Shown in pieces: positions 58,800-64,000 of a stretch of DNA of 64,000 bases. A program made the position numbers and the translations under genes. Source of the DNA: Diphasiastrum complanatum (Eukaryota; Streptophyta; Lycopodiopsida; Lycopodiales; Lycopodiaceae); contig CM055114.1 in NCBI GenBank assembly GCA_029204225.1, forward strand, positions 12,584,144 to 12,648,143, read 5' to 3'. The stretch's first letter is position 1. Every line of letters starts with the position of its first letter. The notes below the pieces were generated by a model. That model saw nothing but the letters and a program-made list of their open reading frames with translations. It searched no databases and was not told where the DNA came from.

Positions 58800-61491
58800 T
58801 ATGACAAATTTGGATTGTTCGGTAAAACCATTGAAAAAGTTACAATATATAGCTGTTTTCTGTGCTAGTCCCGCCATGTTGTGTACTTTTATGAAATCCC
58901 GCTCTTGCTTGCCAATGAGATTTTTCCATTCCTTGCAATGACCATGTGTTAAGACTTCCACTATTTCTTGCAAAGAATGTTGAATGATGTTGTAATATGT
59001 GTTGCATGTCATAAAAACATAATTTAAATCAGTACCAAATGTATCTAATTTAATTGCACATATTTGTCTATAGGAGTGTAACATCGAAATCTTACCATAT
59101 AATGTGTTATATGATCAACACCCCATGCACTTTGAACTGCATCCAAATTCACTGGTTATTTTCTATATCATTTGTACATCAGTATTTGAAAATTTATCTT
59201 TTTTCAAGTATTTCACCATGTTGTCTAATTTTTTCCAAACTTCTACTTTGTGTATATGAGTAGAACCTTCTTCTTCGAAATCTTGAGTTGCTGCAGTAAT
59301 TTCTTTCCAAACCGTGTATTGAATCTTGGATTGTTTGCCAGAATAATTTGATAAAAATCTTTGAGCTTTGGATTCTCCAATGTTTGGCTTGCATGGAATA
59401 TTTCATGTTTTACCTAATAGCTTGTCATCTTTTATTATTTTAACGTGGCCTTTATGTAAGCCTACTTTGGACAACACATCCTCTAATATGGAAATATCTT
59501 CTTTCGCAGAGGCCTCTGGTTCGGAATTCCATACAAACAAGATGTGAAGATATATTATTTTTTCTATAATACGCACCTCCGCATACAATGTACAGATATG
59601 AACATTTTGAAGAGGAATCAGTAGTACAGATTTTCAATTAGGATCTTCTCGATCTCTTGATGTTCATGTACTCCTTGTCATATCTTTTGTTATCTTCATG
59701 CAGTACAAACAAGGGTGTTTAGAATTAGCGCCATGAGATACATTGAACATACATTTTAATGTTTTCAGATCTCCTGCTAAATGCCATTCAATGTTGAAAG
59801 TGCCAATTCTAGGAATATTGAGTGGAACTCTCTCCATGTGACTTTTTATGGTGACAGGATATGATGTTCTATTAAATATCCATGAGAGAATGTCATGGTC
59901 TTCTTTCATCACCTATAAGAGAATACAAAAATGTGATTAGCCTCATAATATTAACACAGAGATGATTTTCCAAATGAAATCAATATTAAAATGATTATCC
60001 CTATTGATTATGTGAAGAAACTGCTATACTTGAAATGTTGCCAACCACCATATATCATTTTCTGATTGAACACTGAAATTGAGGCCTTCTGAGTCTTCTG
60101 AATTTGAAAGTGCTCAATTCATGATCGTGAGACTGACTCCTTCCATTTTTTGTCCTTTTATAATTTCAGACTCTCATCTAACTTGAGAACAACTATCAAC
60201 TTGTTATTGACATTTTCATTTGCAATATCGTAAAATTTTATGATAAATGTTAGTAATTGATTAATGTCAATAAATAAATTGTTGGAATTGTTATATGCTA
60301 GACTTTCTTCTTTTGAGCAAAACACTTCATTGATATGAGATGGATTACCAACTATTGTCTACATACCTTGGTTTAACATGTCCCTTTTTTTTAAAAGATG
60401 AAATGGTCATGAGAATGGAAACTTTTTAATACTTACCTGTGCAAATGCCTCCTTTATCATCTTAAACATTGTTGCAACTAATGCTAGAAAAGTCACATGC
60501 CCCCTGAAGCAATGTAGTGCCTAATATTTTTCCAACTTTATTCATAATGCTATCAGTAACTGAAGTCTTAATCTTTTTCATTTTGTTATTGTTTAACATT
60601 GATTTCATAGATTTAGAAGTCAAGATAGAGCCTAGTGAATTTTCAATCGAAATATCATCGGCCAAATGGTCTTCAACAACCAATGCTGATCTGCATTGCA
60701 AACATAATGTTCATGAAAATGTCAGTAGAAATTTTGACACTCATAGTATTCACAACAGTATAATAAGCAAATCAACAAAAAGTTGAAATGAATAAATAAT
60801 AAAACTAGTGATTATGGATGAATCAAAAAGTTCAAACAATATTTAGTACCAAATAAGCTATAACTTACTTGAATGCACAGATTCATCTTTTTCTATGATC
60901 TCCTCTGGATGATAGATCACATATATCCTTGGTTATCAGTCTTTTCCTCTTGTTGCTTTGGACCTTTCTGTTGAGCACATCCATATCTTTAACAAGAGAC
61001 AAATATGAGATACACATGGAATGAAATGCAATTTTTATCTCATCATTACTAGTTGCATAATATGCAAAGAAGATTTCAACTTTGCGATCTCCTTCTTGAG
61101 CATCTCATTTTCATCCAAACAAGTTTTTAACTTTGTAGATTTTTCTTTGCACTCTAATATTTTCCTTGATTTCTCTTCCAAATAATGTATTCTTTGCATT
61201 GAATGTGCATTCCCATGGAGCATCAAATTCTCACAGTAACCCAAAAGGCCATTTTTGCCATGACACATAAAGATTATTAACTGACTCGCCGAATGAAAAT
61301 CTGGATGTTGCAATGAACATGGATCAACATGATACAAATGTTCCTGACGACCATAAATCTACATGCTTTAGATTTTCCTCTCTGTATCGGACCATATCAG
61401 AAGTTGTCAATTTGGGTTGCTTTGAATTTCTTGTCCTGAGCGGAGCATATTCTGGTGACAGATCCAGATGAAGTTGATTAAGCTTTGTCAT
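58800..61491 (-). pseudogene. transposase-like gene with EWHLAGDLK, CxxC and QGMEKSHWQ motifs, decayed
   Basis: ATG at 61491 starts MTKLNQLHLDLSPEYAPLR. A shifted frame (61337-61035) carries a coiled coil (LEEKSRKILECKEKSTKLK). Exon 60690-60437 has TTGCAG acceptor and CAG|GTAAGT donor. The exon starting at 59912 gives VPLNIPRIGTFNIEWHLAGD, then GANSKHPCLYCMK. Later pieces are LLIPLQNVHICTLYAEVRII, LHKGHVKIIKDD, YTVWKEITAATQDF, then DAVQSAWGVDHITHYM with a GTAAGA donor (about 59096), and finally SLNTWSLQGMEKSHWQARAG...KSTQHGG (about 58850-58960). The order and motifs resemble uncharacterised, transposase-like proteins I recall from cnidarians and other eukaryotes; the name of that family is unknown to me. 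Several stops and frameshifts. Terminal repeats not found. Confidence 0.5.
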
Positions 61492-62792
61492 CAGTACAGT
61501 AGCATAATAACAAACAACACAGTGACAATAACAAAGCTGGAGATGGCGGTAACCTTGCTGGAGATAGAGATGGTGCTAAACACTTGTTTGACCCTAGAGA
61601 TAGAGATGGCGTAGACTTTGTTTCAGAGATGTTACTCCTGATTCAAATTTTTGAGTGTTCCCAACTTTTGGAAGAGAATATTTCATCATTTTGATACTAT
61701 ATTCTAACTATGGTTAAGCACCAATGAAGTTTGATGTGACTAAACTAAGGTGCATTCATTTACATGGAAAGTAGTGCTGGCAGATGCGTAAGTTAGAAAA
61801 TGATATTATAACTACTTTATAGTTATTTTTCTCTATCCTACATGGCATTTCTTATAGGGCCCTCTTTGGGCCCATATTTTCTCTAATGCTTACAACCAAC
61901 CATAATGAAGTAACAAATGTGTGAATGGACAACATACTATACATCTCTTTGTATACATGCTAAAATGTTATTATTCTTGTTGTGATTGGTTGTTGGTTCA
62001 CCAATGATGGAGGTCATAGCTAATGCATTAGCAAGAGAAAGAGAGATATGAATGTGGTCACATATCCATCAACGATGGATACTGCCAGCTAAAGAGTATA
62101 TCCATGTGCTTCAGATCGCTCCCATAGAGGTGATTCTCAACGAATCATTCATGCAACAAGGCTATTGTCATATGCATGCATAATAAGCATGGTTGCTTCC
62201 ACTTTTTTTGTACTTAACAATGATGATATATATATATCTCAAAAATGCTTACAATAAAGCACCGATGATCGGCATTGGTTAGCACACACTAAAGGTGTAG
62301 GAAAATCCATCCATTATCATGTCTACCATCACTAAAAAACAACACCCGTCATATCATGCATTTTTCAAAAAAAGAGAACGAAGTACTAGGGCGCTTACCA
62401 GCTAGTCGTGGCTCCCGAGAGATGGAGAGCAGGTCACTGCAAGGAGATAGTATAGTAATGTGTGAAAGAAAGAGATGAAGAGAGGGGAGCATGAAAAATT
62501 GAGACCTTTTGGCCTTATACATAGCCTCACTATTGGTAGCTTCTTGAAGAAGCTAGGTTTTTGTGTGCTTAAAAACGATAAGCTTGCATAATCTTATTAT
62601 CACATATACTTGTTAATAATGTGGTTTTGTAGAGATGGCCTATTATACCCAATGTATAATATGGGGAGAAGCAAATAGTGTATATTATACTCGAAATATG
62701 AAAAAGTCGTAAGGACCTTTATCTTAGTTAAGGCCATGGTCATTTCCTCAAATTAGTCCGGTGGTGTAGCGGGAAGTAATATGTCAGCATCC

Positions 62793-62794
<2 letters not shown>
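61492..62794. other. intergenic, nothing recognised
   Basis: Short GGAGATAGAGATGG words repeat near 61540-61610 and a (TA)n run lies at about 62226-62237. No gene was seen. Confidence 0.4.
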
Positions 62795-62862
<68 letters not shown>

Positions 62863-62905
62863 ACTGCTTCGATTGGAGGAGACCAAGTTGAGAATGAGAG
62901 GAAGA

Positions 62906-62960
<55 letters not shown>
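62795..62960. repeat. two (GA)n tracts
   Basis: GA tracts at 62795-62855 and 62908-62960, same orientation, separated by 52 bp. A G13 run follows at about 63035-63047. Confidence 0.95.
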
Positions 62961-62963
<3 letters not shown>

Positions 62964-63097
62964 CCAAGAGAAGTAGGGAAAAAAAGAGCAAGGGAAGCGA
63001 GTCAACAAGTAGAAGGAGAGGAAGAGGGTGGGTTGGGGGGGGGGGGGAGAGAGAGATAGAGAGTACCACAAAGAGAAGCAAGTTTTAGGCCCAACTG

Positions 63098-63254
63098 TTA
63101 CCTGCCACCATCCCCACAAAACAAGACCACACAAATTAGTTGCGTGAGGAAGACAGGTGTCATAGTTGAGCATCAGTTGTTATCCATATCCGAAACAAGG
63201 TTCACTACTTTATCAGCTTGATTGCAATACAAAAAATAGGTCCAATCTTCCCAA
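63098..63254 (-). repeat. dispersed repeat, copy 2 (157 bp)
   Basis: Counterpart of 50864-51021, again right of (GA)n. The minus strand reads DTCLPHATNLCGLVLWGWWQ before a GCAG|GTAACA splice-donor-like site; copy 1 keeps FDTCLPH and GWWQ before GCAG|GTACCG, so an old exon is possible. Confidence 0.7.
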
Positions 63255-64000
63255 TCATACATTTCATAATTAGCAATACATTATGTCCTTGATTAGTATA
63301 AGAGCAAAAAAATTGTATTAAGTTCACATAAAAATATCTACACATAAGAAGCTATCATGCAATACACAAGAAGAAATTCAAATAGATCAGAACTAACAGA
63401 GGAGGAGAATACCTCTCCAATCGATTTACCGACTTTTGTAAGAGTCGAGGCATCCTTCATAGGAAGACATCAGCCTATACACCATAGTATAATGGTGTAG
63501 ATGAGAGGAAAAACAGAACTCTCATGGAAGCTGCAAGATCCATGATGGCCTACTCCAAGGCATCAAGATCACTATGGGTTGAGGTAGTAGCTATAGCCAC
63601 CTACCTGCAGAACAAGACAGACAAATTGAACGTACTCACACTATCCAACATGAGGTATGGTAGAGAAGCAAGCTGAATCTGGCTCATGTTTGAATTTTCG
63701 GATGTGTAGCATATGCACACAAATCAGATAAGAAGAGGAAGAAGTTGGACAAAAAGGTGGAGCAAGAATTGTTGGTTGGCTATTGTGAAGATTATTAAAA
63801 TATTATCTTCCTATCTCGAGTTTGGGGCCATGTCCATGGTTATTTCCACTATATTTCATGTTGTAAATAAAAGGTATGTGAATTGAACACATAACCTTCT
63901 AGTATAGGTCAGATTTGAGTTAGGTAGATTCAATTTTGATGACATGTAGAAGTTTAGATAACATGCAATGTCATACTATATGCATGCAAGCCACATGCAA
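63255..64000. other. intergenic, nothing recognised
   Basis: AT-rich, no motif-bearing frame. Confidence 0.4.

Noticed and set aside
58785-59084. 99-codon minus-strand protein
   Set aside because: Shadow of the frame that carries the SLNTWSLQGMEKSHWQ motif.
52705-61491. Endogenous giant-virus or pararetrovirus insertion
   Set aside because: No major capsid, DNA polymerase B, packaging ATPase or reverse transcriptase was seen, and the genes have spliceosomal introns.

Overview
This window is nuclear DNA from a plant, most likely a flowering plant. The evidence is a long intron-rich kinesin gene of a plant-specific family, several Ty1-copia and Ty3-gypsy fragments using the initiator-methionine tRNA primer site, a BED/DUF659 hAT fossil, many long (CT)n/(GA)n tracts and an AT-rich background. 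I cannot name the species.

Layout. 0.4-6.5 kb is a pile of broken copia elements nested in one another: a 650-bp LTR at 2064-2713, a primer site at 3588, and an opposite-strand element ending in a 96-bp LTR-like end at 5403. 6.5-9.9 kb has no gene I can support. 9.9-46.6 kb is one minus-strand gene for an armadillo-repeat kinesin (ARK, kinesin ungrouped clade). I placed 20 coding exons, all phase-compatible, giving 989 residues: N-terminal motor, coiled coil, ARM repeats, short C-terminal tail. Its 36.6-kb span is mostly introns filled with transposons: a gypsy element and a non-LTR retrotransposon in the 11.4-kb intron 10, further 3' ends of the same non-LTR family in introns 10, 9 and 7, a hAT fossil in intron 7 and a copia LTR plus gag start in intron 1. 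All of these lie antisense to the kinesin. A GC-rich stretch at 48.16-48.48 kb probably carries its promoter, with a 7-copy minisatellite between it and exon 1.

48.5-52.3 kb is intergenic with long microsatellites, including a 110-bp CT tract facing a 110-bp GA tract. 52.7-61.5 kb is the most unusual part: four decayed multi-exon coding regions in alternating orientation. One (minus, 54.3-56.3 kb) joins a clear histone H3 fold to a Ulp1/C48-type cysteine protease domain. It diverges from an unrecognised plus-strand gene (57.2-58.6 kb) across a mirror-symmetric promoter. That promoter has six CACGTG boxes between two opposed TATA boxes, and outside them two leaders carry 11 copies of a ~21-bp motif in alternating orientation with a strict ~26/~54-bp spacing rhythm. 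A minus-strand transposase-like gene (58.8-61.5 kb) follows. Stops and frameshifts show that these copies are pseudogenes, possibly parts of an unclassified mobile element. 61.5-64 kb has microsatellites and one dispersed repeat.

Limits: all splice sites, family calls and repeat alignments were made by eye. Nothing was searched against a database.
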